The translations under genes and the position numbers were made by a program. A stretch of 64,000 bases of DNA, from the NCBI RefSeq assembly GCF_014645235.1, contig NZ_BMLM01000001.1, positions 744,001 through 808,000 on the forward strand, written 5' to 3'. Below are positions 17,217 to 25,676 of this stretch, in pieces (position 1 is the first letter of the stretch; each line of letters begins with the position of its first letter). The DNA is from Agrococcus terreus (GTDB lineage: Bacteria; Actinomycetota; Actinomycetes; Actinomycetales; Microbacteriaceae). The notes under the pieces are model-generated. The model was given only the letters and a program-made list of their open reading frames with translations. It made no database searches and was not told where the DNA came from.

Positions 17217-17954
17217 CTAACCTGCGCCCAGCGCCTCGTCGATCCGCTCCGCGATGAGCCGGAGGCCGGCCGCGTTCGGGTGCAGGTCGTCCGGCGCGAT
17301 GAGCTCCGGCCGCCCCGCGAAGAGGTCGCCCAGATCGACGAGCTCGGCGCCCACGCGCCGCGACTCCCGCGCGACGGTCTCGCGCATCGCGACGAGCTCG
17401 GGCGGCGTCGCGGAGTCGTCCCACAGCGGCGAGGTCACGACGATCCGCGCCTCGGGCAGCGCGGCGCGCAGCTGCTGGAAGAAGTCGGCGACGGCCGCGT
17501 CGATGCCCTCGAGGCCGAGGTCGTTGCGGCCGCCGGAGACCACGACGACGTCCGGATCCGCGGCGACCGCGTCGTCGATCACGCCCGCGTAGGCCGGGCA
17601 GCCGCCCTCGGGGCAGTAGCCCGCCGCGTGCGCGCGCACGTAGCCCGTGCCGGACACGGCGAGGTTGACGACCTGCCAGCCGCGCGCCTGGCCGAGGATG
17701 GCGGGGAACCCGCTGCCGGCGATCTCGGATCCGGCGCCCACGGTGTACGAGTCGCCGATGAAGACCGCGACCGGCGCATCGGCGCCCGCCTCCGGCGACG
17801 CGGGCCCGCCGGACGGCGACGGCGCGGGAGCCGGGGCCGGTCCCGTGCGCAGCGTCGACAGCGCCAGCGAGGCGGCGATGGCGAGCGCCGCGACGGCCGC
17901 GACGACGAGCACGAGCCGCCGACGGCCCCCCGCGCTGCCTCGCACCAGGCTCAC
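17217..17954 (-). CDS. membrane-anchored SGNH/GDSL-family hydrolase
   Basis: A 245-residue esterase/lipase-type enzyme. A single N-terminal hydrophobic segment (LVLVVAAVAALAIAASLAL) makes it an anchored extracytoplasmic protein, followed by a Pro/Ala/Ser linker. Block I FIGDSYTVGAG carries the nucleophile serine, block III is SGGRNDLG, and block V DDLHPNAAG carries the catalytic Asp-His pair. Likely substrates are ester groups on cell-surface glycans or lipids, but this cannot be settled from sequence. The GTG start overlaps the maltokinase stop as GTGA, so it is translationally coupled to that gene. Convergent with rmlA across only 5 bp. Confidence 0.8.
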   Translation of the reverse strand: MSLVRGSAGGRRRLVLVVAAVAALAIAASLALSTLRTGPAPAPAPSPSGGPASPEAGADAPVAVFIGDSYTVGAGSEIAGSGFPAILGQARGWQVVNLAVSGTGYVRAHAAGYCPEGGCPAYAGVIDDAVAADPDVVVVSGGRNDLGLEGIDAAVADFFQQLRAALPEARIVVTSPLWDDSATPPELVAMRETVARESRRVGAELVDLGDLFAGRPELIAPDDLHPNAAGLRLIAERIDEALGAG

Positions 17955-19279
17955 CCCACCAGTGCGCGGACGGCGGCGAGCGGCACGGGCAGCCAGTCGG
18001 GGCGGTTGCGCAGCTCGTAGACGACCTCGTACAGCGCCTTGTCGAGCAGCAGGGCCCGCAGCACGGGGTCGTGCGGATCGACGGCGCCGAGCTCGATCCC
18101 GTAGCCCTCGAGGAACTCGGCCTGCCGGGCGACCACCCAGTCGCCGGCGGCCGACGGCTCGCCCTCGGGCGACTCCTGCAGCGCCGAGCCGGCGGCGTAG
18201 TCGAACGAGCGGAGCATCCCGACGACGTCGCGGAGCCTCGGCTCGCGCACCATGCGCTCGTGCAGCGGCCGCAGCGGCTCGCCCTCGAAGTCGAGGAGGA
18301 TCCAGCGGCCGTCGCGGTCGCGCAGCACCTGGCCGAGGTGGAGGTCGCCGTGGATCTGCTGCAGCGCTCCCAGGCCGTCGAGCGCGCGCAGCGCCTCGGC
18401 CGCGCGCGACAGCCCGACATCGAGCGGCTGCAGCACCTCCGCCGCCTCGTCGCGCGCCCAGGCGAGGCGCTGCTCGAGCCCCGCGACGAAGCGCGCCGTG
18501 TCGTCCGTCCCGGCCTCGGCGGTGCCCAGCGCCGAGGCGAGCTCGCGATGCACGGTCGCGACGGCGGTGCCGAGGGCGCGCGCATCGGGGGCGTCGCCGC
18601 GCTGCGCCTCGTGGCGCACGGTCGCGAGCGCGTGCGCTCGGAACAGCGCCCAGGCGTCCTCGCCGCCCTGCACGAACGCCGACACCGCGACCAGGTGCCC
18701 CGTCACCTCCGCCGCGCCCGCAGGCCAGGAGCCCGACAGCGACGCGAGCAGGTGGGGCACGGATGCCGTGCCCTGGCGGGTGAGCGCACCCGTGACGACG
18801 ACGTCGGGGTTGTCGCCCGGCGCGACCACGCGGAACACCTTCGCGATCCAGGTGCCGTCGCCGCCGATGATCGAGGTGTTCGACTGCTCGCCGGAGACCA
18901 CCCGGACGGCGCCGTCCGCCGGTCTGCGCGACGCCTGGCCGGTGAGCCCCGGCACCGTGCGACCGCCGGCTGCGACGTCGAGCAGCGCCGCCACCGCCGC
19001 AGGGTCGGCGCAGCCGTCGACGAGCCACCGTCCGTCGAGCTCGGCGATGGGGGCGGCCCCCGGCTCCGAGCGCCATGCCACGGGCACCTGCAGCAGCAGC
19101 TCGCCCGCGCGCAGCAGCAGGATCGCGGTCTCGTCGCCGAGGTGCCACGTCCGCTCGAGCGAGACGGCCGCCTCGACGCCCTTCAGCGGATACCAGCGGG
19201 TGCCCGGCATCCATCGCTCCACGGCGGCGATGACGGCCGGATCGTCGAGCGGCATGGGGGCGGTGTCGTCGGCGGGCAT
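17951..19279 (-). CDS. mak: maltokinase
   Basis: Phosphorylates maltose to maltose 1-phosphate with ATP, feeding the GlgE route of alpha-glucan synthesis in Actinomycetota. The 442-residue length fits. Motifs: RWYPLKG near the N-terminus, GEQSNTSII nucleotide loop, HGDLHLGQVL catalytic loop (about residue 305) and LLDFEGEPLRPLHER metal-binding segment. treS, glgE and glgB, the usual neighbours, are not in this window. ATG at 19279 has a CAGGAT 6 nt upstream on the minus strand, a near-consensus leaderless -10. It is the first gene of a two-gene unit with the SGNH hydrolase. Confidence 0.85.
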   Translation of the reverse strand: MPADDTAPMPLDDPAVIAAVERWMPGTRWYPLKGVEAAVSLERTWHLGDETAILLLRAGELLLQVPVAWRSEPGAAPIAELDGRWLVDGCADPAAVAALLDVAAGGRTVPGLTGQASRRPADGAVRVVSGEQSNTSIIGGDGTWIAKVFRVVAPGDNPDVVVTGALTRQGTASVPHLLASLSGSWPAGAAEVTGHLVAVSAFVQGGEDAWALFRAHALATVRHEAQRGDAPDARALGTAVATVHRELASALGTAEAGTDDTARFVAGLEQRLAWARDEAAEVLQPLDVGLSRAAEALRALDGLGALQQIHGDLHLGQVLRDRDGRWILLDFEGEPLRPLHERMVREPRLRDVVGMLRSFDYAAGSALQESPEGEPSAAGDWVVARQAEFLEGYGIELGAVDPHDPVLRALLLDKALYEVVYELRNRPDWLPVPLAAVRALVG

Positions 19280-19324
19280 GGCGACATCCTGCCCGCCGCA
19301 GGTGTGAGCGGGCGGAGGATCCGG

Positions 19325-21028
19325 TCAGCGGCGCGCGAAGTCGAGCACGTAGTACCAGGAGCCGTTGGAGCCCCGCTCGACGCCGATGCCGATGTGCGTG
19401 AACGTGGCGTTCAGGATGTTGTTGCGGTGTCCGGTCGACGCCATCCACGTGCGCATCATGCTCGTCGGATCCGGGTTCGTCGTCATCGTGCGGCCCACGT
19501 TCTCGCCCCAGCCGCGAGCGGCGCAGGCGCGCATGTCGGCATCCAGCGTGGGGTTGTGGGCGCTGCCCGCGAGCGAGTCGCGCGCCATCGTCGCGGCCCA
19601 GCGGCCGGCGACGCCCGAGAGGCACGTGTCGATCGCGAGCGGTGCCTGGCCGGCGGTGCGGCGCTCCGCGTTGATCGAGTCGAGCAGCGACCGCAGCACG
19701 GCAGGGTCGGGCGCGCCGCTCGTGGAGCCGATCGGCGTGGTGTGCAGCTGGGTGCCCCAGACGGTGCTGAAGAGGTCGGCGACCGGTGCGATCAGCCCGG
19801 TCGGGCCGCAGCCGTTGACGGGGGTGCCCCGGATGCCGGACACGACCGCGACCGCGGTCGCGCCCTCGCCGTTGGGGTGCGAGACCACGGGGCCGCCCGA
19901 GTCGCCCAGGCAGAAGGCGCGACCGGTGCTCGAGGTGACCAGCTGCACGTTCATGCACTCGGAGCCCGCGGAGGAGGAGTAGCACGCCACGTACGGCGCG
20001 CCCGCCCGCAGGTCGCACTTCCAGCCGGTGACCTGACCGGACGAGCACAGGTAGTAGCCCGAGGGCGGCGCGGTCGTCATCGCGGACGTGATGGGCACGG
20101 TGCCGGTCTGCGACTGGTAGATCCGCGGCAGCGTGCGCGCCTCGTAGTCGAGGGCGATGATGCCGAGGTCGGTCGCGCGCGCGCCGTCGTTGAGCTCGGC
20201 GACCAGGTCGGAGGTGCCGATGCCCGCGCCCGCGTAGTTGCGGACGGCGCGCGAGTCCATGTAGTCGCTGCAGTGGGCCGCGGTGAGGATGAACGGGCGG
20301 TGGCCCTGCACGCCGGTGAACCCGGAGGTGCACGAGACGAAGGCACCGCTGCGGAACTGCGTCAGGACGCGCATCCCGCCCGACAGCTCGGTGCGGTCGT
20401 CGGTGCGGCCGGTCTGGATCGGCGCTCGGCCCGCGGGGTCGACGCGCGCGGCGGAGAGGGGCACGTCGTCGGTGCGCTCGACCACGAGGTCGACGCCCAG
20501 GGCCGCCGCGTCGGACTCCGCGCGCTCCAGCACCCGCTGCACACCGGCGTCGTCGAGCGGGATCGCCACGTCGCCGGCCGCCTCGGCCGCCTCCTCGGTG
20601 GGCACCTCGACCGTGAGGCCCTCGTCGCCGATCTGCACGCCGAAGGCGCCCTCGACGGGGAGCGAGGCGGCGACGCCCTGGGCGACCTCGGTGAGCGCGG
20701 CGGCCGACGCCGCCTGGGGCACGAAGCGCACATCGATGCCGTCGATGGCCGCGTCGTCGGCGATCCGCTGCACGTCGCCCGGCACGTCGCCCACCCAGCC
20801 GACGTCGATCGTGCCGGCCTCCGGGTCTCCGGCGACGGTGCCCATCCGGTGCTCGGCGGCGAGCGCGTCGAGCTCGCTGATCTTCGCGATGATGTCGAAG
20901 TGCGCCTCCTGCACGGCCGGCAGGTCGCCCGCCGCTGGCGTGCTCGCGACGCTCGGCGCGGCGAAGGGGGCGAGCGTCGCGACGCCGACGCCGAGGGCGG
21001 CGACGGCGGCGAGGATGGAGCGGTGCAT
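19325..21028 (-). CDS. secreted trypsin-like serine protease fused to a CAP (SCP/PR1) domain
   Basis: A 567-residue exported protein. A signal peptide (residues 1-29, ending APSVAST) and a proregion of about 160 residues precede a chymotrypsin-fold domain with a full triad: His in LTAAHC (about 248), Asp in ATDLGIIALDY (about 288) and Ser in LGDSGGPVV (about 378), plus several cysteines for disulfides. From about residue 445 a complete CAP domain follows: INAERRTAGQAPL, SAHNP, GENVG and ASTGHRNNIL, with the two His and one Glu of the CAP cavity. Both domains are common alone; the fusion is unusual. The protease would mature outside the cell; proregion removal may be autocatalytic (inference). 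Confidence 0.88.
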   Translation of the reverse strand: MHRSILAAVAALGVGVATLAPFAAPSVASTPAAGDLPAVQEAHFDIIAKISELDALAAEHRMGTVAGDPEAGTIDVGWVGDVPGDVQRIADDAAIDGIDVRFVPQAASAAALTEVAQGVAASLPVEGAFGVQIGDEGLTVEVPTEEAAEAAGDVAIPLDDAGVQRVLERAESDAAALGVDLVVERTDDVPLSAARVDPAGRAPIQTGRTDDRTELSGGMRVLTQFRSGAFVSCTSGFTGVQGHRPFILTAAHCSDYMDSRAVRNYAGAGIGTSDLVAELNDGARATDLGIIALDYEARTLPRIYQSQTGTVPITSAMTTAPPSGYYLCSSGQVTGWKCDLRAGAPYVACYSSSAGSECMNVQLVTSSTGRAFCLGDSGGPVVSHPNGEGATAVAVVSGIRGTPVNGCGPTGLIAPVADLFSTVWGTQLHTTPIGSTSGAPDPAVLRSLLDSINAERRTAGQAPLAIDTCLSGVAGRWAATMARDSLAGSAHNPTLDADMRACAARGWGENVGRTMTTNPDPTSMMRTWMASTGHRNNILNATFTHIGIGVERGSNGSWYYVLDFARR

Positions 21029-21117
21029 GCGGGAACCTCGTGACCGGTGGGCAGAACCGGATTCCGATGCTAGCGGAGAGTCTCAACCTCACCTAGAGGG
21101 TCTTCGCACGCGAACGC

Positions 21118-22167
21118 TCAGTCGCGCGCGACCGGATCCCGCTCGTCGGTGGCGACGCCCTCGTCGGTGCGATCCTCGGCGAGCGCGGTGCCGTCGTCGG
21201 CCGCGGAGGCTCGCCCCGCGGGGTTGCCGATCGCGGGACCGGCGGTCGGGGACGTGGGACGCCGGCGCAGGATGCGACGCACCACCAGCCAGATCGCCAG
21301 GCCCAGCAGCACCAGCAGCACGAGCGCCGGCAGCGCCTCGCCGAAGCCGTAGAGGGCGGCCGCGCCCCAGGCGAGGAACGCCGCCCAGCCGGCCACGAGG
21401 CCGTCCCAGAAGGTCGGCGTGCCCGTGGGGCCCTGCACCGTCGTCGAGCGGATGTCCACCTGCAGGGTCGACATCGCCACCTGATCGGCGAGCGAACGCT
21501 GCTCCGAGAGCAGCTGCTCCAGCTCGCCCGTGCGCTGCGTCAGCTGCGCCTCCACCTCGAGCAGCGTCTCGGTGTCGGCGGCGCTCGCGAGCAGCTCGGT
21601 GAGCCGCTCGACCGAGGCGCGGGTCGCGTCGACGCGCACCTCGAGGTCGCGCACCTGGGCGGTGACGCGCTGCTCGCCGAGGTCGACCCGCGTCACGTCG
21701 CCGAGCGCGCGGAGCGCCGTGAGCATCGGCTCGACCTCCTCGGCCGGCACCCGCACGACGAGCGTCGACCACGCCGGCTCGAAGTCGGTGGAGGCGCCCT
21801 CGGAGCGCTGGTCGACGCCGCCGTCGCGCTGCTCCGCCTCGTCGGCGACCCGGTCGGCCGTCGCGATCGGATCCGCCACCCGCATGCTCAGCGCGCCCGA
21901 GACGATGACCGCCTCGTCCTCGCTCGGGGCGACACCCGGCATCCCCTCGCCGCCCATCCCGTCGCCGCCGGATGCGGCCTCCTCGGCGCCGGCGTCGAAG
22001 CCCGGGTCGACGCCGGGCATGCCGACGTCGGGTACGGCGACGTCGGGCACGGCGACGCCCGGCACCTCGCGCTCGGGTGCACTGGCGGCGCCGCCGAGGG
22101 CGCCGCATCCGGCGAGGAGAGTGCCGGCGAGCACGATGCCGGCGATCGCAGCGAGTCGTCTGGTCAT
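21118..22167 (-). CDS. DUF4349-family lipoprotein
   Basis: A 349-residue lipoprotein with lipobox LLAGC at the end of its signal peptide, a low-complexity stretch of VPDV/VPGV/MPGV repeats, the DUF4349 core (ALSMRVADPIATADRVADEA, then LVVRVPAEEVEPMLTALRAL), a coiled coil of about 60 residues, and a C-terminal membrane helix (ALVLLVLLGLAIWLVVRRIL) with a cytoplasmic tail. Such proteins are widespread in Actinomycetota and Firmicutes; their molecular role is not established. The ATG at 22167 is chosen over the upstream in-frame codon because GGGAGC lies directly ahead and the signal peptide then has normal length. Confidence 0.82.
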   Translation of the reverse strand: MTRRLAAIAGIVLAGTLLAGCGALGGAASAPEREVPGVAVPDVAVPDVGMPGVDPGFDAGAEEAASGGDGMGGEGMPGVAPSEDEAVIVSGALSMRVADPIATADRVADEAEQRDGGVDQRSEGASTDFEPAWSTLVVRVPAEEVEPMLTALRALGDVTRVDLGEQRVTAQVRDLEVRVDATRASVERLTELLASAADTETLLEVEAQLTQRTGELEQLLSEQRSLADQVAMSTLQVDIRSTTVQGPTGTPTFWDGLVAGWAAFLAWGAAALYGFGEALPALVLLVLLGLAIWLVVRRILRRRPTSPTAGPAIGNPAGRASAADDGTALAEDRTDEGVATDERDPVARD

Positions 22168-22263
22168 GCTCCCAGCGTGCGCCGCGGGCGGCAGAAGCAC
22201 AGCCCAACGTTCGCGACGACTCGCTCGTCAGCCGCGCCGCGGCCGCGGCCCGACGGCGATGCC

Positions 22264-23289
22264 TCAGCGGCTCGAGGGCTCCTTGCGGCGGGCGCGCTCG
22301 GCCTTCGCGTCGGCCTTCGCCTGCTCCTTCGCCTCCGCCTTCGCCCGCTGGTCGGCCTTCGCCTCCGCCTTCGCGGCCGCCTTCGCGTCGGCGGCCCGGT
22401 CCTTCGCCTCCACCGCCTCCAGCCGCTCGCTCGCGCGCGCCACGGCCTCGGCGGCCTTCGCCTCCGCCTGCCGCAGCCGCGCGCGCGCCTCGTCGACGAC
22501 CTTCGCCGCCTCGCGCACCTGCTTGTCGGCGACGATCGAGGCGGGGAGGCGCCCGATGTCGTCGCCGTCGGCGCCCGCGCGCTCGATCCAGCGTTCGATG
22601 CCGTCGAGCAGGCGCGACAGGCCGAAGCGGAAGCCGGACTCCGGCTCCGCCACCGGCTCCTCGAACAGGCCCGCGCGCACGGCGGGAGCGAGCGCGGGGA
22701 AGCGCTCGTCGGTGACGAGCTCGGGCAGCGCCGCGCGCACGGCGTCGTCGACGCCCGCGTCGCTCGACGCCCGCGCGTACAGGCCGATGTAGCCGAGCAG
22801 CAGCAGGAGCGTCGCGAGCTTCATGCGATCCGGGGCGTCGACCTCCTCGAGCGCGATGAAGCCGGCCTCGACGACCGCGAGGCGGTTCGGGGTCGTCGGC
22901 GTCGACGAGGGCGGGAGGTCGGCGAGCCACGGATGCGCGTCGTAGCTCGCGCGCACGAACACCGCCCAGTCGCGCAGCCGCTCGCGCCAGCCCTCGCCCG
23001 TCGACGGCATCGCGATCTCGCTCGCCGCGTCGTACATGAGCAGGAGCAGGTCGTCCTTGCCGGTGACGTAGCGGTAGAGCGACATGGGGGTGAACCCGAC
23101 GGCCGCGGCGACGCGGCCCATGCTCACCGCATCCAGCCCGTCGGCGTCGGCGATCTCGATGGCCGCCTCGACGATCCGCTCGGTGCTGAGCTCGCGCTTG
23201 GGGCCGCGGTGCGGCAGCGCCGCGACGCCCCACGTGACCGCGTGGGCGTGGGGGAGGGGCGGCGCCTGGCCGTCGGGCGCGTCGCTCAC
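22264..23289 (-). CDS. TetR-family transcriptional regulator with long basic/acidic C-terminal tail
   Basis: The N-terminal helix-turn-helix spans RIVEAAIEIADADGLDAVSM and AAVGFTPMSLYRYVTGKDD (about residues 40-85), followed by a TetR_C-type ligand domain to about 245. The last 70-80 residues are almost only A, K, E, R and D (AEAKADQRAKAEAKEQAKAD), a charged helix that ordinary TetR proteins of about 200 residues lack. The GTG start overlaps the aldo/keto reductase stop as GTGA, so the regulator is translated with the enzyme it may control. The longer open frame through that gene is spurious. Confidence 0.85.
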   Translation of the reverse strand: MSDAPDGQAPPLPHAHAVTWGVAALPHRGPKRELSTERIVEAAIEIADADGLDAVSMGRVAAAVGFTPMSLYRYVTGKDDLLLLMYDAASEIAMPSTGEGWRERLRDWAVFVRASYDAHPWLADLPPSSTPTTPNRLAVVEAGFIALEEVDAPDRMKLATLLLLLGYIGLYARASSDAGVDDAVRAALPELVTDERFPALAPAVRAGLFEEPVAEPESGFRFGLSRLLDGIERWIERAGADGDDIGRLPASIVADKQVREAAKVVDEARARLRQAEAKAAEAVARASERLEAVEAKDRAADAKAAAKAEAKADQRAKAEAKEQAKADAKAERARRKEPSSR

Positions 23290-24119
23290 TGGCGGTCGTC
23301 CGGGTGGGTGCCGGTGCGCTCGCCGGTCTCGAGCGCGGCGATGGCGACCAGGTCGTCGGCCGTGAGCTCGAGGTCGTCGACGTCGAGGTTCTCGCGCAGC
23401 CGCTCGGGCCGCGACGACTTCGGGATGGCGGCGCCGCCCAGCTGCAGGTGCCAGCGGATGATGACCTGCGCGGGGCTCGCGCCGTGCTCGCGCGCGATGC
23501 GCACGACCTCCGGATCCTCGAGCACGCGCGAGCGGCCCAGCGGGCTCCACGCCTGCGTGACGATGCCGTGGCGCTCGTGGAACGCGCGCAGGTCGTGCTG
23601 CGGGAGCCACGGGTGCGACTCCACCTGGTTCACGACCGGCACGACGCCCGTCTCGTCGACGATGCGGGCGAGGTGCTCCTCGGTGAAGTTCGAGACGCCG
23701 ATGGAGCGCACGCGGCCCTGCTGCTGCAGCTCGACGAGCGCGCGCCAGGCCTGCGGGTACTCGCCGCGGGCGGGGCGCGGCCAGTGGATCATGTAGAGGT
23801 CGATGCCGACGCCCGCGCCGAGCGCGTGCTCGCTCGCGTCGAAGGCGCGGAGGGTGGCGTCGCGAGACTGGTCGCCCTCGCCCCACGCCTTGCTCGTGAC
23901 CGTGATCGCGGTGCGCTCGAGGCCCGAGTCGAGCGCGCGGCGGATGCCGTGGCCCGCCTCCGTCTCGTTGCCGTACAGCTCGGCGCCGTCGACGAGCCGG
24001 TAGCCGGCCGCGAGCCCGGCCTCGACGACGCCCGCGGCGTCCTCCGGCGCGACCTTGTAGAGGCCGAAGCCGAGCGCGGGGAGCGCGTGTCCGTCGTGGA
24101 GCGTGAGGTTCTCGGGCAC
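23286..24119 (-). CDS. aldo/keto reductase
   Basis: A 277-residue NADPH-dependent carbonyl reductase of the AKR5-like bacterial group, cytoplasmic. The catalytic tetrad is present: Asp in YRLVDGAELYGNE, Tyr in the same segment, Lys in VTSKAWGEGD and His in YMIHWPRP. GVSNFTEEHLARI, VNQVESHPWLPQ and IPKSSRPERLREN are family cofactor and barrel motifs. The GTG at 24119 has CAGAAT ending 6 nt upstream on the minus strand, in keeping with a leaderless start. It is the first gene of a unit with the TetR regulator. Substrate unknown; a second aldo/keto reductase is at 45.2 kb. Confidence 0.88.
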   Translation of the reverse strand: MPENLTLHDGHALPALGFGLYKVAPEDAAGVVEAGLAAGYRLVDGAELYGNETEAGHGIRRALDSGLERTAITVTSKAWGEGDQSRDATLRAFDASEHALGAGVGIDLYMIHWPRPARGEYPQAWRALVELQQQGRVRSIGVSNFTEEHLARIVDETGVVPVVNQVESHPWLPQHDLRAFHERHGIVTQAWSPLGRSRVLEDPEVVRIAREHGASPAQVIIRWHLQLGGAAIPKSSRPERLRENLDVDDLELTADDLVAIAALETGERTGTHPDDRQ

Positions 24120-24212
24120 GGGTCGATTCTGCCAGCGCGGGGCGGCGGGGCGGATCCGTCGTGCGGGGGAGCGCGGTGCGGGTGCGGCGCTGCGGTCGTG
24201 GCGGCAGCATGG

Positions 24213-24303
24213 GTGGTCGCTTCGTGCATCGAGTGGTCACGATCTGCTGCACGGAGCGACCGATCCCAGCACGACGCGACCACCGATCGCGCGAAGTGAC
24301 CAC
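24213..24303. repeat. modular palindromic repeat between the aldo/keto reductase and MFS genes
   Basis: Two 28-nt arms, 24213-24240 and 24276-24303, are imperfect reverse complements (20 of 28 positions by my alignment). Each arm has a GTGGTC half-site at both ends around a CTTCGTGCATC-like core. The 35-nt loop holds a third, shorter inverted copy (GGTCGCTCCGTGCAG on the minus strand). The core resembles that of the palindromes at 30.2 and 31.3 kb, while the end module differs. Confidence 0.65.
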
Positions 24304-24354
24304 TCGGAGCGCCCGGCATCGAGCGGGCGGCGCCGTTCGGCGGCAGCCGCAGCC

Positions 24355-25560
24355 TCAGCGCGGCAGCTCGACCGGCGCGGTCTCCGGCGGCTCGCCGATG
24401 CCCTCGCGCAGGTCGGGCTGGTGGCGCCGGAAGACGGCAGCGACGAGCGCCGCGATCGCCACCATCACGACGGCCACGTACACGCCGCCCACGCCGCCGC
24501 CCGTGCCGTCGATCGCGACGCCCGCTGCCGCCGAGCCCACCGCTGCGCCCAGCAGCTGGCCCGTGCCGATCCAGCCGTACGCCTCCGGGGTGTCGGCGAA
24601 CTTCACGGTGCCGGCGATGATCGCCGAGAAGGCCGCCAGTGCGGGCGCCGTGCCGAGGCCGGCGACGAACAGCGCGGCCGAGAGGCCGATGACGTCCTGC
24701 AGCGGGATCGCGACGACGAAGCCGACGAGCACGATGGACAGCCGGACCGTGATCGACCACGGCCCGATCCCTCGATGCCCCACGGCGAAGCCGCCGACGA
24801 GCGAGCCGAGCGCGCAGATGCCGAGGATCAGCCCCGCCTCCAGCGCGCCCTCGCCGAAGCTCGCGATGATGCCCGCCTCGACCGCCGAGAAGCCGCCGAT
24901 GAACAGCGCCGAGACGACCACCGACAGCAGCACCGGGGGCTTCCGCAGCACCCGCCCGAGCTTGCGGGAGGTGGGCGGGATGCGCAGCTTGCGCACCTCG
25001 GGCGAGAGGATGAAGAAGGCGCCGCCGACCACCTGGATCGCGATCGTCACGAGCAGCGCCGGGCCGGTGCCGAGCGTGGCGACGAGCGTCACGAGCAGCA
25101 CGGGGCCGAAGACCCAGATGATCTCCTGCAGGGCCGCGTCGAACGAGAACAGCGGCTGCAGCATCCGCTGCTGCACCATGCGCGGGTAGAGCGTGCGCAC
25201 CGTCGGCGTCACCGGCGGCATCGCGGCACCCGCGACCGCGCCCGCGACGAGGTCGACCCACAGCGGCACGTGCTGCGTGGCGATGGAGAGGAGGGCGAGC
25301 ACGGCGACGATCGTGGTCACCGAGAGCACGGGCACCGTGCCGAAGCGGCTCATCAGCCGCGTGACGATGGGGCCGGCGACCGCCATGCCGATCGAGAACG
25401 CCGCCAGCACGAGGCCGGCTGGCGTGTAGGAGCCGTGCTCGTGCTCCATGTGCATGAGGATGCCGAGCGAGTACATGCCGGCGGGGAACCGGGCGACGAG
25501 CTGCGCCGCGATGATGCGCGCGAGCCCCGGGACCCTCAGCACCTCCGCATACGACCGCAC
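24355..25560 (-). CDS. MFS transporter
   Basis: A 401-residue integral membrane protein with twelve predicted hydrophobic segments in two halves. It starts MRSYAEVLRVPGLARIIAAQ, a common start for a group of actinobacterial MFS proteins, and has the loop 2-3 motif RLMSRFGTVPVL in place of the classic GxxxDRxGRR. Residues in the second half (GLGTAPALAAFSAIIAGTV) are glycine- and alanine-rich as usual. The substrate cannot be told from sequence; drug/metabolite efflux is most common in relatives. GTG start; no strong ribosome site is visible. The palindromic repeat at 24.2 kb separates it from the aldo/keto reductase. Confidence 0.85.
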   Translation of the reverse strand: MRSYAEVLRVPGLARIIAAQLVARFPAGMYSLGILMHMEHEHGSYTPAGLVLAAFSIGMAVAGPIVTRLMSRFGTVPVLSVTTIVAVLALLSIATQHVPLWVDLVAGAVAGAAMPPVTPTVRTLYPRMVQQRMLQPLFSFDAALQEIIWVFGPVLLVTLVATLGTGPALLVTIAIQVVGGAFFILSPEVRKLRIPPTSRKLGRVLRKPPVLLSVVVSALFIGGFSAVEAGIIASFGEGALEAGLILGICALGSLVGGFAVGHRGIGPWSITVRLSIVLVGFVVAIPLQDVIGLSAALFVAGLGTAPALAAFSAIIAGTVKFADTPEAYGWIGTGQLLGAAVGSAAAGVAIDGTGGGVGGVYVAVVMVAIAALVAAVFRRHQPDLREGIGEPPETAPVELPR

Positions 25561-25676
25561 CAGAGAACACTACGACTTCGGCGGACGGCGTCGGCGGAGG
25601 CCGAGGCCGATCACGGGTCTTCCGCGCTGCGTCCGCGCGGCGTAGCGTGCGCGCAGGCGCAGCACGAGGAGGTGCG

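Noticed and set aside
17217-21092. A single 1291-codon minus-strand frame
   Set aside because: It reads through three genes in the wrong phase; only its last 245 codons (SGNH hydrolase) are real.
22264-24303. A 679-codon frame giving a TetR protein with a long N-terminus
   Set aside because: The upstream part is out of phase with the aldo/keto reductase and arginine-rich; the GTG at 23289 overlaps that gene's stop.
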